DNA of 36,778 bases, taken from Candidatus Kuenenia stuttgartensis (GTDB lineage: Bacteria; Planctomycetota; Planctomycetia; Pirellulales; UBA1268). A program made the translations under genes and the position numbers. This document shows, piece by piece, positions 23,340 through 32,468 of the stretch. The stretch is from positions 1 to 36,778 of the forward strand of contig CAMARC010000008.1 in the NCBI GenBank assembly GCA_945860405.1, given 5' to 3'. The notes beneath the pieces were generated by a model. That model saw only the letters and a program-made list of their open reading frames with translations. It was not told the origin of the DNA and did not search any database. Every line of letters starts with the position of its first letter. Position 1 is the stretch's first letter.

Positions 23340-24695
23340 ATGAATCGCCTGTTTATGGATCGCCTGGTTGTCGCCGCGGCCCTCCTCTGCGTCGCGTGCA
23401 GCCCCCGATCAGGCGCGGCCGAAGAGACCAACTGGCCGGCCTTCCGTGGCCCGGCCGCGCGCGGCGTGGCCCTTGGGAGCGGGCTTCCCGACCGCTGGTC
23501 GGCGACGGAAAACGTCGCCTGGAAGACCGACATCGCCGGGCGTGGATGGTCGTCGCCGGTGGTCTGGGGCGACAAGATCTTCCTCACCACCTGCGAATCG
23601 ACCGGTGAGGTCGAGGCGGCGAAGAAGGGGCTGTACTTCGGCGGCGATCGGACGGAGCCCTCCGAGGCGATCCACCGTTGGAAGGTCCTCTGCCTCGACC
23701 TCGAATCGGGGAGCATCCGCTGGGAGAAGACACTCCACGAAGGCAAGCCGTCGCAACCGATCCATGTGAAGGGGAGCTATGCCGCGGAGACGCCGGTCGT
23801 CGATGGCGACCGGTTGTGGTGTCTGTTCGGTAATGTCGGCCTGTTCTGCCTCGATCACGATGGCAACGAGCAGTGGCGCCGCGAGATCGCCCCCCGCGCG
23901 ATGCGCAACGGCTGGGGCACCGCGGCTTCGCCGGCGCTCCATGACGGCCGGATCTATCTTGTCCACGACACCCAAGAAGCCTCCGAGATTGTCGCCATCG
24001 ACGCCGCCACCGGCGCCGAGATCTGGAAGACCGATCGCGACGAGAAGAGCAACTGGGCCACGCCGCTGGTGTGGGTGACGCCGCAGCGCACGGAGATCGT
24101 CACGGCCGGCACGGGCAAGGTGCGGTCTTACGGCACCGACGGCAAACTCCTCTGGTCGCTCCAGGGGATGTCGTCGATCACCATCGCCACCCCGTACGAA
24201 CACGACGGCCTGCTCTGTGTCTCCTCGGGCTACGTGATGGACCGCACCAAGCCGCTCTATGCGATCCGTCCCGGCGCCAGTGGTGACATCTCCCTCGTGC
24301 CCGGTGAGACGTCAAACGCGTCGATCGCCTGGAGCCAGCCGTCAGCCGCCCCCTACAACCCGTCGACCCTCGCCGTCGATGGCCGGGTGTATGTTCTCCA
24401 CGACCGGGGATTCCTCGCGGCCTACGCCGGGAGCGACGGCCGGGAGCTGTACTCTCCGCAGCGGATCCCCGAGGGCAGGGCCTTCACGGCGTCCCCCTGG
24501 GCAGCCGACGGGAAGGTGTTCTGCCTCAACGAGGATGGCGTGACGTTCGTGTTTGAGGGGGGGGACAGCTTCGAACCGCTTCACGCCAATTCCCTGGCGG
24601 AAGATGACATGTGCATGGCGACGCCGGCCCTCGCCGGCGACCGTCTCCTGATCCGCACCGCCGAGCGTCTCTACTGCCTTCGCCGCGCCGACTAA
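23340..24695 (+). CDS. Secreted PQQ-like beta-propeller protein
   Basis: A 451-residue protein with an N-terminal signal sequence (basic MNRLFMDR, hydrophobic core, Cys-Ser-Pro, then GAAEE). Repeated propeller blades follow: NVAWKTDIAGRGWSSPVVWGD, IRWEKTLHEG, NEQWRREIAPRA, AEIWKTDRDEKSNWATPLVW and LLWSLQG, ending in DRLLIRTAERLYCLRR. Proteins of this type share the fold of BamB and quinoprotein dehydrogenases but lack recognisable PQQ or catalytic residues. They are numerous in planctomycetes, usually with unknown ligand. Start ATG 23340 is preferred over GTG 23295 because the signal peptide begins there. Sequence around the first Cys (CVACS) is a poor lipobox, so cleavage by signal peptidase I is more likely. 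The terminator after it makes it the end of a transcription unit. Confidence 0.88.
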   Translation: MNRLFMDRLVVAAALLCVACSPRSGAAEETNWPAFRGPAARGVALGSGLPDRWSATENVAWKTDIAGRGWSSPVVWGDKIFLTTCESTGEVEAAKKGLYFGGDRTEPSEAIHRWKVLCLDLESGSIRWEKTLHEGKPSQPIHVKGSYAAETPVVDGDRLWCLFGNVGLFCLDHDGNEQWRREIAPRAMRNGWGTAASPALHDGRIYLVHDTQEASEIVAIDAATGAEIWKTDRDEKSNWATPLVWVTPQRTEIVTAGTGKVRSYGTDGKLLWSLQGMSSITIATPYEHDGLLCVSSGYVMDRTKPLYAIRPGASGDISLVPGETSNASIAWSQPSAAPYNPSTLAVDGRVYVLHDRGFLAAYAGSDGRELYSPQRIPEGRAFTASPWAADGKVFCLNEDGVTFVFEGGDSFEPLHANSLAEDDMCMATPALAGDRLLIRTAERLYCLRRAD

Positions 24696-24745
24696 CAGCT
24701 TGGTGGTGGCCCGGTGCGGCCACCGATCCCCCTCTGGCCGGGGCT

Positions 24746-24774
24746 GGCTCAGTCGGCGGCTGAGGCGCTTTTTT
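24746..24774 (+). terminator. Rho-independent terminator after the PQQ propeller gene
   Basis: The inverted repeat CTCAG (24748-24752) and CTGAG (24760-24764) encloses a GC-rich 7-base loop and is followed after GCGC by six T residues (24769-24774). The stem is short but the T-run is one of few in this GC-rich DNA, and the position, about 50 bases after the stop codon, fits. Confidence 0.55.
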
Positions 24775-24861
24775 GCCTGTTTTCATGCTGGAATGCCCCG
24801 ATCTCGGGCTGGCGGCGACGGCGGCTCGATCCTCTGCCACCGCATGGCGTCGGTTGGCGGG

Positions 24862-24867
24862 TATACT
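24862..24867 (+). promoter_or_regulatory. -10-like hexamer TATACT upstream of phoH
   Basis: TATACT (5 of 6) about 65 bases before the phoH ATG and about 90 bases after the terminator of the preceding unit. It would start the phoH-pgpH-ybeY-corC-recO run. No good -35 at 16-18 bases. Confidence 0.38.
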
Positions 24868-24931
24868 TCTGGCTATCCGGGTCCATCCCCTCCTCTCGAG
24901 ACCGTCGACGCCTCATGCGTCGCGGGCTCCG

Positions 24932-25894
24932 ATGTCCCGCACGACGATCGCGGTGGTCGACTCCAAGCGGATCCTGGCCATCTTCGGCCCGCGGGACCAG
25001 CACCTCCGCAGGATCCGGACGGCGCTGGGCGTGAACGTCTCTGCGCGCGAGGACTCCATTCGCATCGAGGGGGAAGAGCGGGCCGTCAAGCGGGCCACGA
25101 CCGTCTTTGAGCAACTCGACCGCGTGGCCCGTGACCGCGGGAGCGTCGATGGCACCGATGTCGCGCAGGCGATCGCCGTGGTGACCGGGGAAGAGGCTCC
25201 GGTTCACCATGAGCCGATCGATGTCCACCGTGCCGGCCGGCACGTCATGCCGCGCTCGGAAGGTCAAGCCGCCTACGTGCGGGCGATCCGCGAGCACGAT
25301 GTCGTCCTCTGCAACGGTCCGGCAGGCAGTGGAAAGACCTTTCTCGCCGTGGCGATGGCGGTGTCGCTGTGGCGGGCCGAGCAGGTTCGGAAGATCGTCC
25401 TCGTCCGCCCCGCGGTCGAAGCCGGGGAAAGCCTTGGCTACCTGCCCGGCGATCTCCAGGCCAAGATCAATCCCTACCTCCGCCCCGTCCTCGACGCCCT
25501 CCGCGAACTGATCGACTTTGAGCTCCTCAAACGGCTCGGGGAGCAGGACGTGGTGGAGATGGTGCCGCTGGCGTACATGCGCGGGCGGACGCTCAACAAC
25601 GCCTTCATCATCCTCGACGAGGCACAGAACACGACCGTCGCGCAGATGAAGATGTTCCTCACCAGGCTCGGGCTCGGCTCGAAGATGGTGATCTCCGGCG
25701 ACACCACGCAGGTCGATCTCCCCCCCAACCGCACCAGCGGGCTCGTCGACGCCATGCGGCGTCTCCAGCATGTCCCCGGCTGCTGCCGGGTGCGTCTCGC
25801 GGGGAGCGACATCGTCCGCCATCCGCTCGTGCAGCGGATTGTCGAGGCCTATGACGACGAGGCCCACGACGACCACGGTCGCCCTCCCCGCTGA
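24932..25894 (+). CDS. phoH: PhoH-family ATPase (PhoH-like RNA-associated P-loop protein)
   Basis: A 320-residue protein with a short N-terminal KH-like region (about residues 12-60, with ILAIFGPRDQHLRRIRTALGV) and a RecD-type ATPase domain. Walker A is GPAGSGKT at 129-136; the Walker B region reads IILDEAQN; further motifs are VRPAVEAGE and SGDTTQVDLP. PhoH (YbeZ) pairs with YbeY in RNA maturation and ribosome quality control, and ybeY is indeed found two genes downstream. Start ATG 24932 gives the family length; upstream frame is intergenic. A 42-base gap leads to pgpH. Confidence 0.95.
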   Translation: MSRTTIAVVDSKRILAIFGPRDQHLRRIRTALGVNVSAREDSIRIEGEERAVKRATTVFEQLDRVARDRGSVDGTDVAQAIAVVTGEEAPVHHEPIDVHRAGRHVMPRSEGQAAYVRAIREHDVVLCNGPAGSGKTFLAVAMAVSLWRAEQVRKIVLVRPAVEAGESLGYLPGDLQAKINPYLRPVLDALRELIDFELLKRLGEQDVVEMVPLAYMRGRTLNNAFIILDEAQNTTVAQMKMFLTRLGLGSKMVISGDTTQVDLPPNRTSGLVDAMRRLQHVPGCCRVRLAGSDIVRHPLVQRIVEAYDDEAHDDHGRPPR

Positions 25895-25936
25895 TCGAAA
25901 CACTCCCCTCGCTGCCACCGTTGCCGCTGTCGCACC

Positions 25937-28366
25937 ATGCCCGTAGCACCCTCCTCCTACCGCCGTACTGTCCGTCGCGGCCATTCCGTGGAGGGGCCGC
26001 AGGGTTTCCTCGGGGCGCTCTTCGAGCGGGCCTCGCGATCGGAGGTCCTCCTCCGCCTGGCGCTCTGTCTGGCGGCCGCCACGGTGCTGCTGATCGCCCT
26101 CCACGGCTGGACAGAGCCGATGCCTTGGCACACCGGCTCCGTTGCCTCCCGCGGGATCGCAGCCCGCGTTCCCTTCGAGAAGCCGGATCAAGAGCGGACC
26201 CGCACCGCCCAGGAGCGGGCCGCGGCGCAGGTGCGTGTCGTCTACACCCAAGATCCGGCGCCGCTCCTCCGCCTTCGTGATGGTCTCAAGAACCGGGCGG
26301 CCGAGATCGGCGCGGCCGATGCGATCGACCTCGTCATCCCCGATGCCTGGCTCGAGTTCGCGCCCGCGGCGGCGGCGACGCTCGTCGACCTTCCCGAGCG
26401 AGCGGTGGTCGACGCCGGCCGATCAGGCGCGGCGAAGACGACCGACGAAGCTGCGGCCAAGCCGCCTGCGACGGCGGAGGCCACGTCGTCCGTCGCCGAC
26501 GATGGCCCTGCCGCTACCGGCGTGGAGGGGGATGCCGCGGTCGACCCGGCCCTGGCGGCCCAACGCGCCGAGTTTGCCGAGTTCCGCTCCCACCTCGACA
26601 CGAAAGAAAAACAGCTGGAGTTCGACAAGGGGATCGATCAGGCCTTCGCCGACCTGATCGCGACCGGCGTTCTGGAGACGATCCAGCACGGCGTCGACGA
26701 GGGGAGCCAGACCGAGATCGACGTCCATCCGTTGGGGAATCTCGCCACGATCGCCCGCGTCCAAGTGGCCGATGTGCTGCTCGGCGAGGCGAAAAACCGA
26801 CTCCAACTCCGCCTCCGCGAGGAGCTCGGGGCGGGGGGCTTTGCCGACCGCATCGATGCCTGGGTCGGGCCCAAGCTTGCCGGCTCGCTCGAGATCGATT
26901 TCGAAGCGACCCAGCAGGCGCGGACGGAGGCCCGCGAGAAGACGCCGCAGCAGTTCGTGCGTTATGCCGCCGGCGACATCCTCTCCGCGCCCGGCGAGCT
27001 GGTGCGCGAGGAGGAGCTCGCGCTGTTGCGCTACGAACACGACGAATATGTCCGCCGGCAGGATGCCCGGCCACGAGCCGGGCGGGCGTTGTCGATGCTC
27101 GGGCTGTTCGTCGCGATGTTCACGCTGGCCGGCTTCTATGTCCACATGCATCACCGCGAGGTTCTCGACGACCTCGGCCATGTCGCCACGCTCCTCGGCC
27201 TGGCCGTGGTGACGACGATCATCTGCCTGTTCGCCTCGGGTGACGCCTGGCGGGCCGAGATCGTGCCGTTGCTCGTGTTCGCGATGACGGTGGCGATCGC
27301 CTACGACGAGGATCTCGCCCTCCTCCTTGCTGCCGAGGTAGCGCTCGTCGTCGTTGTCGGCCTCGGCCGTGGCCTCGTTGACTACATCACCCTCACGGCA
27401 GCGTCGGCGGCGATGGTCTTCTGGATGGGGCGGCTGCGGAGCCGCAGCAAGCTCATTTATGTCGGACTGTGGGCCGGAGTGGTGGCGCTGGCGACCCAGC
27501 TCGGCGCCGAACTCCTCGACGGCCGGTCGATGAGCACCCAGCTCCTCTACGATGCCGGGAGGACCGGAATCTGGACGCTCCTGGCGGGCTTTCTCATGAC
27601 CGGCCTGCTCCCCTTTATCGAGCGGAGTTTCGGCGTCCTCACCGACTTGAGCCTGCTCGAGGTGGGGGACGTTGCCCATCCGCTCCTCCAAGAGCTCGTC
27701 CGCCGTGCGCCTGGCACCTACAACCATTCGATCAACGTCGCGAGCATCGGCGAGGCGGCGGCCGAGGCGATCGGCGCCCGCGGCCTCCTCGTCCGTGTCG
27801 GGGCCTATTTCCACGACATCGGCAAGATGCTCAAGCCGGTCTACTTCGTGGAAAACCAAGGCCAGCAAGGGAGCCGTCACGAGTCGCTCGTCCCGGCGAT
27901 GAGCACCCTGATCATCGTCGCCCACGTCAAGGAAGGGGCGGAGCTGGCCAGGCAATACAACCTTCCCACTCCGATCGTCGATTTGATCGCCGAACACCAC
28001 GGCACGACGCTCGTCGAATACTTCTACCGGCGGGCGACCGAACGGCAGCAGGCCAATCCCGACGGCGGCGACGTCGACGAGCACACCTACCGCTACCCCG
28101 GGCCGAAGCCGAGCACGCGTGAGTCGGCGGTCCTCATGCTCTCCGACGCCGTCGAGAGCGCCAGCCGGGCCCTCACCGAGCCGACGCCAGCCCGGATCCA
28201 GGGGCTCGTCCACGATCTGGCGATGAAGCGGCTCCTCGACGGCCAATTCGATGAGTGCGGCCTGACGCTCGAGGAACTCGAGATCATCGAGCAGAGCCTC
28301 GTGAAAAGCCTGACGGCCGTCTATCACGGCCGCGTCAAGTATCCTGATCAGCAGAGGACGGCTTAG
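25937..28366 (+). CDS. pgpH: PgpH-type cyclic-di-AMP phosphodiesterase, membrane HD-domain protein
   Basis: An 809-residue protein of the 7TM-HD family. After one N-terminal membrane helix (about residues 38-58) comes a large extracytoplasmic region to about 380. It includes an Ala/Thr/Asp-rich stretch near 165-210 that looks like an unstructured insert. Several membrane helices follow (about 384-560), and then a cytoplasmic HD phosphohydrolase domain with TYNHSINV, His626-Asp627 in YFHDIGK and His687-His688 in EHHGT. These are the metal ligands with which PgpH hydrolyses c-di-AMP to pApA. The neighbours (phoH before, ybeY after) follow the order known from Firmicutes and planctomycetes. The HD motif is intact, so activity is expected. 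Confidence 0.93.
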   Translation: MPVAPSSYRRTVRRGHSVEGPQGFLGALFERASRSEVLLRLALCLAAATVLLIALHGWTEPMPWHTGSVASRGIAARVPFEKPDQERTRTAQERAAAQVRVVYTQDPAPLLRLRDGLKNRAAEIGAADAIDLVIPDAWLEFAPAAAATLVDLPERAVVDAGRSGAAKTTDEAAAKPPATAEATSSVADDGPAATGVEGDAAVDPALAAQRAEFAEFRSHLDTKEKQLEFDKGIDQAFADLIATGVLETIQHGVDEGSQTEIDVHPLGNLATIARVQVADVLLGEAKNRLQLRLREELGAGGFADRIDAWVGPKLAGSLEIDFEATQQARTEAREKTPQQFVRYAAGDILSAPGELVREEELALLRYEHDEYVRRQDARPRAGRALSMLGLFVAMFTLAGFYVHMHHREVLDDLGHVATLLGLAVVTTIICLFASGDAWRAEIVPLLVFAMTVAIAYDEDLALLLAAEVALVVVVGLGRGLVDYITLTAASAAMVFWMGRLRSRSKLIYVGLWAGVVALATQLGAELLDGRSMSTQLLYDAGRTGIWTLLAGFLMTGLLPFIERSFGVLTDLSLLEVGDVAHPLLQELVRRAPGTYNHSINVASIGEAAAEAIGARGLLVRVGAYFHDIGKMLKPVYFVENQGQQGSRHESLVPAMSTLIIVAHVKEGAELARQYNLPTPIVDLIAEHHGTTLVEYFYRRATERQQANPDGGDVDEHTYRYPGPKPSTRESAVLMLSDAVESASRALTEPTPARIQGLVHDLAMKRLLDGQFDECGLTLEELEIIEQSLVKSLTAVYHGRVKYPDQQRTA

Positions 28367-28401
28367 GAGGCCGTGAACGTCGTGCCGCCCCGCTGGATGC
28401 C

Positions 28402-28992
28402 GTGCCCGTGACCCAAGGAAAACAGCGGCATCGATCGGCTCCGTCCGCTGGCCGCAAGGCCGTCGCCGCTGTGACCGACCATGTGTTGACTGACAACATG
28501 GTGATCGAGGTTGTCGATCGTCAGCGGCGCGTGAAGCTCGGAAGCGGGTGGCTCGAGCGGCTCATCCGGAAGGCCCTCCGCGCGGAGAAGGTGACCGCGG
28601 CCGAGGTCTCGGTGCTGCTTTGCGACGACCGGCGGATTGCTGGGCTCCATGACGAATGGATGGGAGACCCAACCCCCACCGACGTGATCACGTTTGATCT
28701 CTCCGATCCGGCGGGGATGCCGGGGGGCGACGGCGTCCTGCGCGGGGACATTGTCGTCAGCACCGAGACCGCGGTGCGGATGGCAAAGGTTGTTGGCTCG
28801 ACACCGCGTCTGGAGACGGCCTACTACGTGGTCCACGGAATCCTCCATCTCACCGGCCACGATGATCTCTCGCCGGGGCCGCGGCGCGCGATGCGTCGCC
28901 GCGAGCGAACGCTCATGGGTGCGCTCGGCCTGCCGGCGCCGCCGCGACCGGCCGGCGGATCGAAGCCACGTGGCGGCGGAGGGGGACGATGA
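28402..28992 (+). CDS. ybeY: Endoribonuclease / rRNA maturation factor YbeY
   Basis: A zinc-dependent protein needed for 16S rRNA 3' processing. The zinc motif HxxxHxxxxxH is present as HGILHLTGHDD near residues 149-159, preceded by PTPTDVITFDL and GDIVVSTETA. The longest frame starts at GTG 28402 (196 residues), but the first 25-30 residues are basic and unlike the family; GTG 28471 or ATG 28498 would give a more typical N-terminus. The C-terminus has a Pro/Arg/Gly-rich tail. Its TGA overlaps the ATG of the next gene. Confidence 0.92.
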   Translation: MPVTQGKQRHRSAPSAGRKAVAAVTDHVLTDNMVIEVVDRQRRVKLGSGWLERLIRKALRAEKVTAAEVSVLLCDDRRIAGLHDEWMGDPTPTDVITFDLSDPAGMPGGDGVLRGDIVVSTETAVRMAKVVGSTPRLETAYYVVHGILHLTGHDDLSPGPRRAMRRRERTLMGALGLPAPPRPAGGSKPRGGGGGR

Positions 28993-30263
28993 GCCCCGAG
29001 CCGCTCGGCATGGCGCTGCTGCTCCTCGGGATCGCCAGCATGGCGGCGGTCCAGGCGCGCGCGGCCCGAGGCGCGCCGCGCCACCGCGTTCATGAATTGT
29101 GTCGCGATCGGGGCATGCCGGAGTTGGCCGACGAGATTGTCGACGGCAGCGAGCCGGTGGCCTTCATCGCAGCCACGATCGTGGTGGTCGCTGCGACGGC
29201 GGCGACCCTCGTTGCGGCGCACTCGCTCGATCTCCAATTGGTGCCGGGGCGAATCCGCCTGCCGGTGATGCTTCTCTGGATGGGGATCGTGTGGTTTCTG
29301 CTCGTGGCGGCGCCGATGCTCCTGGCGCGGACGGTCGGCCCGCGGATCCTCGTCGCCATCTGGCCGATCTGGAGGCCGTTGGTCGCCGCGGTGAAGCCGT
29401 TCGTGGTCGGCGTTGCCTGGCTTGCGAATCTCCTCAGCGGCGCGTTCGGCAGGCGCGGCGGGGAGAGCGACGAGCCGACGGTCGAGGAGGAGGTTCGGCA
29501 GGTGGTCGATGACGCGCTGCGCGATGGGCGGCTCGAGGGAGCGGCCCGTGACATGATCGAGGGGGTGATGGATCTGCGCGACGCCCGTGTCGCGCAGATC
29601 ATGACGCCGCGGACATCGATGGTGACGCTCCCGGTGAACGCTGCCTGGTCCGAAGTGCTCGCCGTGGCAACCGAGAGCGCCCACACGCGGATGCCGGTCT
29701 GGGACCGTTCCCCCGACGACGTCATCGGCATCCTCCACTCCCGTGAGCTCCTCACGCACCTCGCTACAGCTGCCGGCGGAGGTGCTGCGGCGCCTCCGGA
29801 AATGCGGCCGCTCCTCCGCCCCCCGTATTTCGTCCCGGAGTCGATGAGCGTCCAGAACCTCCTCCGCGAGTTCCAGCGGACGCACACGCACATGGCGGTG
29901 GTGACGGATGAGTTCGGCGGTGTGTCGGGGGTGGTGACGATCGAGGACGCGCTGGAGGAGATCGTCGGGGAAATCGCCGACGAGCACGACGAGGCCTTCT
30001 CCGATGGACTCCGCCAGATATCGGAGGGGGTCTGCGAGGCAATGGCCAATGTCCGCCTCGAGAATCTTGCCCGTGCCACCGGGCTCGACTTGCCGATGGA
30101 AGCCGACTACGAAAGCGTCGGCGGTTTTGTCTTCCACCATCTCGGCCGGATCCCGGTCGCCGGCGAACGCTTCGAGTCGCACGGAGGACGGTGGGAGGTG
30201 CTCGCCGCCACGCGGAACCGGGTTGACCGGGTCCGCGTCACCCGCCTCTCCCCCCCGGATTGA
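28989..30263 (+). CDS. HlyC/CorC-family membrane protein with paired CBS domains
   Basis: A 424-residue protein. The N-terminal half has about four hydrophobic helices (residues 5-25, 55-80, 92-115, 125-150) of the DUF21 transmembrane type. Then an acidic linker leads to two CBS domains (about 205-325, with IMTPRTSMVTLP and MAVVTDEFGGVSGVVTIED). A C-terminal CorC_HlyC (transporter-associated) domain ends near 420 (YESVGGFVFHHLGRIPVAGE). Family members influence magnesium or cobalt efflux and are sometimes called hemolysins without strong evidence. In many bacteria a CorC-like gene follows ybeY, as here, with an ATGA overlap. Confidence 0.92.
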   Translation: MSPEPLGMALLLLGIASMAAVQARAARGAPRHRVHELCRDRGMPELADEIVDGSEPVAFIAATIVVVAATAATLVAAHSLDLQLVPGRIRLPVMLLWMGIVWFLLVAAPMLLARTVGPRILVAIWPIWRPLVAAVKPFVVGVAWLANLLSGAFGRRGGESDEPTVEEEVRQVVDDALRDGRLEGAARDMIEGVMDLRDARVAQIMTPRTSMVTLPVNAAWSEVLAVATESAHTRMPVWDRSPDDVIGILHSRELLTHLATAAGGGAAAPPEMRPLLRPPYFVPESMSVQNLLREFQRTHTHMAVVTDEFGGVSGVVTIEDALEEIVGEIADEHDEAFSDGLRQISEGVCEAMANVRLENLARATGLDLPMEADYESVGGFVFHHLGRIPVAGERFESHGGRWEVLAATRNRVDRVRVTRLSPPD

Positions 30264-30269
30264 AGCCCG

Positions 30270-31049
30270 ATGGCTGCGGACAAGGCCCACGCCGTCGTGA
30301 TCCGCGCCGTGCCATTCGGGGAAACCAGCGCCGTGGTGACGCTCTTTACCCGCGAGCTCGGCAAGCTGCGGGCCCTGGCGAAGGGAGCGTGGCGGCCGAA
30401 GAGTGCTTTTGACGGCGCCCTTGACCTGCTTTCGACCTGTCAGGTACTCGTCCTCCGCAGATCGTCGGGCGGACTCGACCTGCTCACCGAGGCGTTCCTC
30501 GAACGAAGGTTTCGCGTCGCCACGAGCTTGGCGGCGGTCCACGGCGGGATGTATGTCGCCGAACTGCTCGATGCCCTTACCGCGGACGCCGATCCGCAGC
30601 CGGAGTTGTTCGATGTTGCCCGCACGACACTCCTCCATCTCTCGGACCATGAAGGCCCCGACGCGCTCGTCTGGCCTCGCGTCATCCGTTTCGAACTCGC
30701 CGCCCTCCGTGCAGCCGGCCAGGCTCCGGCGCTGGGACGCTGCGCGGAGTGCCGCGCGGCCGTTCCCGACACGGGGCGGATCGCCTTCGGGATGCTCGAT
30801 GGTGGCGTGCTCTGCCCGGAGTGCCGCCGCGGCCGCCGGGTCGTCGTCTCGGTCTCGTCGGCGGCCCTGGCTGTCCTCCGCAGCCTCCGCGCAGGCTCTG
30901 TCGAGAAGCCGATCGACCCCCCGGTCCTCGGGGAGCTGCGGGCCGTGATGAACACGTATGTCGCCCATGTGCTGGGAAGGAAATCGCGGCTCAGCCCGCG
31001 GCTTGTGCCAGTCATCCCTCCCCGATCGACCCCCTCACGCGACGCCTGA
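30270..31049 (+). CDS. recO: DNA repair protein RecO
   Basis: Annealing and RecA-loading mediator of the RecFOR pathway. The 259-residue protein begins with an OB fold (AVVIRAVPFGETSAVVTLFTRELGKLRALAKGA) followed by the helical domain. It has a four-cysteine zinc site, CAEC at 158-161 and CPEC at 182-185. It lies 6 bases after the CBS-protein gene, so it is likely co-transcribed. Length and motifs are normal. Confidence 0.94.
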   Translation: MAADKAHAVVIRAVPFGETSAVVTLFTRELGKLRALAKGAWRPKSAFDGALDLLSTCQVLVLRRSSGGLDLLTEAFLERRFRVATSLAAVHGGMYVAELLDALTADADPQPELFDVARTTLLHLSDHEGPDALVWPRVIRFELAALRAAGQAPALGRCAECRAAVPDTGRIAFGMLDGGVLCPECRRGRRVVVSVSSAALAVLRSLRAGSVEKPIDPPVLGELRAVMNTYVAHVLGRKSRLSPRLVPVIPPRSTPSRDA

Positions 31050-31089
31050 TCCCCGCCGGCCGCGCCGATACACCCCGGGTGCCCACCCC

Positions 31090-32391
31090 ATGCCGTGCTC
31101 CACGCATCCCCGCCGCCCCGGAAGCCAGCCGACCGGGCTGCTTCTGGCCGCTGCCCTGGCGGTCCTGCTCGGTGGCTGCGCGACGACGCTCAAGTCGCCG
31201 AACTGGCCCTGGTCGAAGCGTGGCGACGAGGCGGGGCGGAAGGTCGCCGGTGAGCTCGGCGAGGATGCCGAAAGCGAGATCATCTCGTCGGAATACACGC
31301 CCCCCCCCGATCCGGGCTGGGATTGGTTCAAGGGGGATAACGTCAAGCGCCGCTGGAAGCGGCTCGTGGGGCGCGGGCCGAACGAGCCGGTGGCGCGGCG
31401 GGCGCTGGCCGAGGCCGACGGCCTCTACAACCAGCGGAAGTTCAAGGAAGCGGCCACGAAGTACAAGGTGGCAATCGATCGCTGGCCCGACTCGGCGATC
31501 GAGGAGGAGGCGATGTGGCAGCTCGCCGAGTGCTGGTTTTTCACCGACCAGTACCCCAAGGCAGAAGATGCCTTCGACGAGCTCGTGAAGAAGTATGCCA
31601 ACACGCGCTACCTCGATCGGATCGCCCAGCGTCAGTTCGTCATCGCGCAGTACTGGATCGCCCTCGATGACAAGCACCACTATCTGACGATCGTGCCGAA
31701 TGCCTTCGACCGCTCCCGGCCGATCTTCGACACCCGCGGCCGGGCCCTCAAGGCCTACGATCACGTCCGCATCAACGATCCGCGCGGGCAGTTGGCCGAC
31801 GACAGCATCATGGCCCAGGCCAACGCCCACTTCCTCGAGCGGCAGTGGATCGATGCCGACTACTTCTACTCCCTCCTCCGCAGCGAGTACCCGGACAGCG
31901 ACTTCCTCCTCCAGGCTCATCTCCTCGGCCTCCAGGCGAAGCTCCGCGCCTACCAGGGGCCCGGTTACGAAGGGGGCGTGCTCGATGAGGCGGAAGTGCT
32001 CGCCGATCAGACGCTCGTGCAGTTTCCCGATCAGCTCGCCCGCCCCGACCAAGACCGCGTCCTCGGTGTCCGGGCCGAGATCCATGCCCAGCAGGCGCTG
32101 CGCCACTGGAACAGGGCCGAGTTCTACGCCAAGGGGGAGCACTACACCTCGGCGAGGATCTACTACGCGCTGATCGCCCGCGACCGCCCCGAGACACTCC
32201 TGGCGACGAAGGCCCGCGAGCGGCTCGGCATGATCGCCGGGAAGGATGACGTCTCCGACAATCCCTTCCCGACGCTCACGGCCTGGCTCAATCCCGATTC
32301 GCTCAAAGAGGCGGAGCTCGACGCCATGGCCGAGGCCGACGCCGTCATCGCCCGCGAGGACAACTCCGGCGCTTCCGGTCCGATCCGCTGA
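31090..32391 (+). CDS. BamD-like TPR lipoprotein, outer-membrane assembly
   Basis: A 433-residue protein. The signal peptide ends in a lipobox LLGG-Cys30, so it is predicted to be a lipoprotein facing the periplasm. TPR-type helices begin near residue 105 (RRALAEADGLYNQRKFKEAATKYKVAIDRWPDSAIEEEAMWQLAECWFF...), the arrangement of BamD, which helps insert beta-barrel proteins. It is much longer than E. coli BamD (about 245), with extra repeats and a C-terminal region of unknown role. ATG 31090 is chosen because it starts the signal peptide; the open frame upstream overlaps recO. The lptE gene follows. BamD-like by fold and location; strict orthology is not proven. Confidence 0.82.
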   Translation: MPCSTHPRRPGSQPTGLLLAAALAVLLGGCATTLKSPNWPWSKRGDEAGRKVAGELGEDAESEIISSEYTPPPDPGWDWFKGDNVKRRWKRLVGRGPNEPVARRALAEADGLYNQRKFKEAATKYKVAIDRWPDSAIEEEAMWQLAECWFFTDQYPKAEDAFDELVKKYANTRYLDRIAQRQFVIAQYWIALDDKHHYLTIVPNAFDRSRPIFDTRGRALKAYDHVRINDPRGQLADDSIMAQANAHFLERQWIDADYFYSLLRSEYPDSDFLLQAHLLGLQAKLRAYQGPGYEGGVLDEAEVLADQTLVQFPDQLARPDQDRVLGVRAEIHAQQALRHWNRAEFYAKGEHYTSARIYYALIARDRPETLLATKARERLGMIAGKDDVSDNPFPTLTAWLNPDSLKEAELDAMAEADAVIAREDNSGASGPIR

Positions 32392-32431
32392 TTGCTCCTC
32401 TTCGCAAAGCACGCTCGCGTGCGCCCCCGTG

Positions 32432-32437
32432 TAGGGT
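32432..32437 (+). promoter_or_regulatory. -10-like hexamer TAGGGT upstream of lptE
   Basis: TAGGGT lies 32 bases before the lptE ATG in the 77-base gap after the BamD-like gene. Weak (4 of 6), with no -35. A GC-rich inverted repeat GCACG-CTCG-CGTGC (about 32409-32422) just before it has no T-run. Confidence 0.2.
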
Positions 32438-32468
32438 TTCCATCGCCAACGAGTCAGGATTCCGAGTC

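Noticed and set aside
26423-28327. A minus-strand open frame of about 634 codons opposite pgpH
   Set aside because: Shadow of the HD-domain gene; no homology or ribosome-binding site.
28824-30968. A minus-strand open frame of about 714 codons across ybeY, the CBS protein and recO
   Set aside because: Antisense to three well-supported genes, no domain recognisable, Arg/His/Asp-rich shadow composition.
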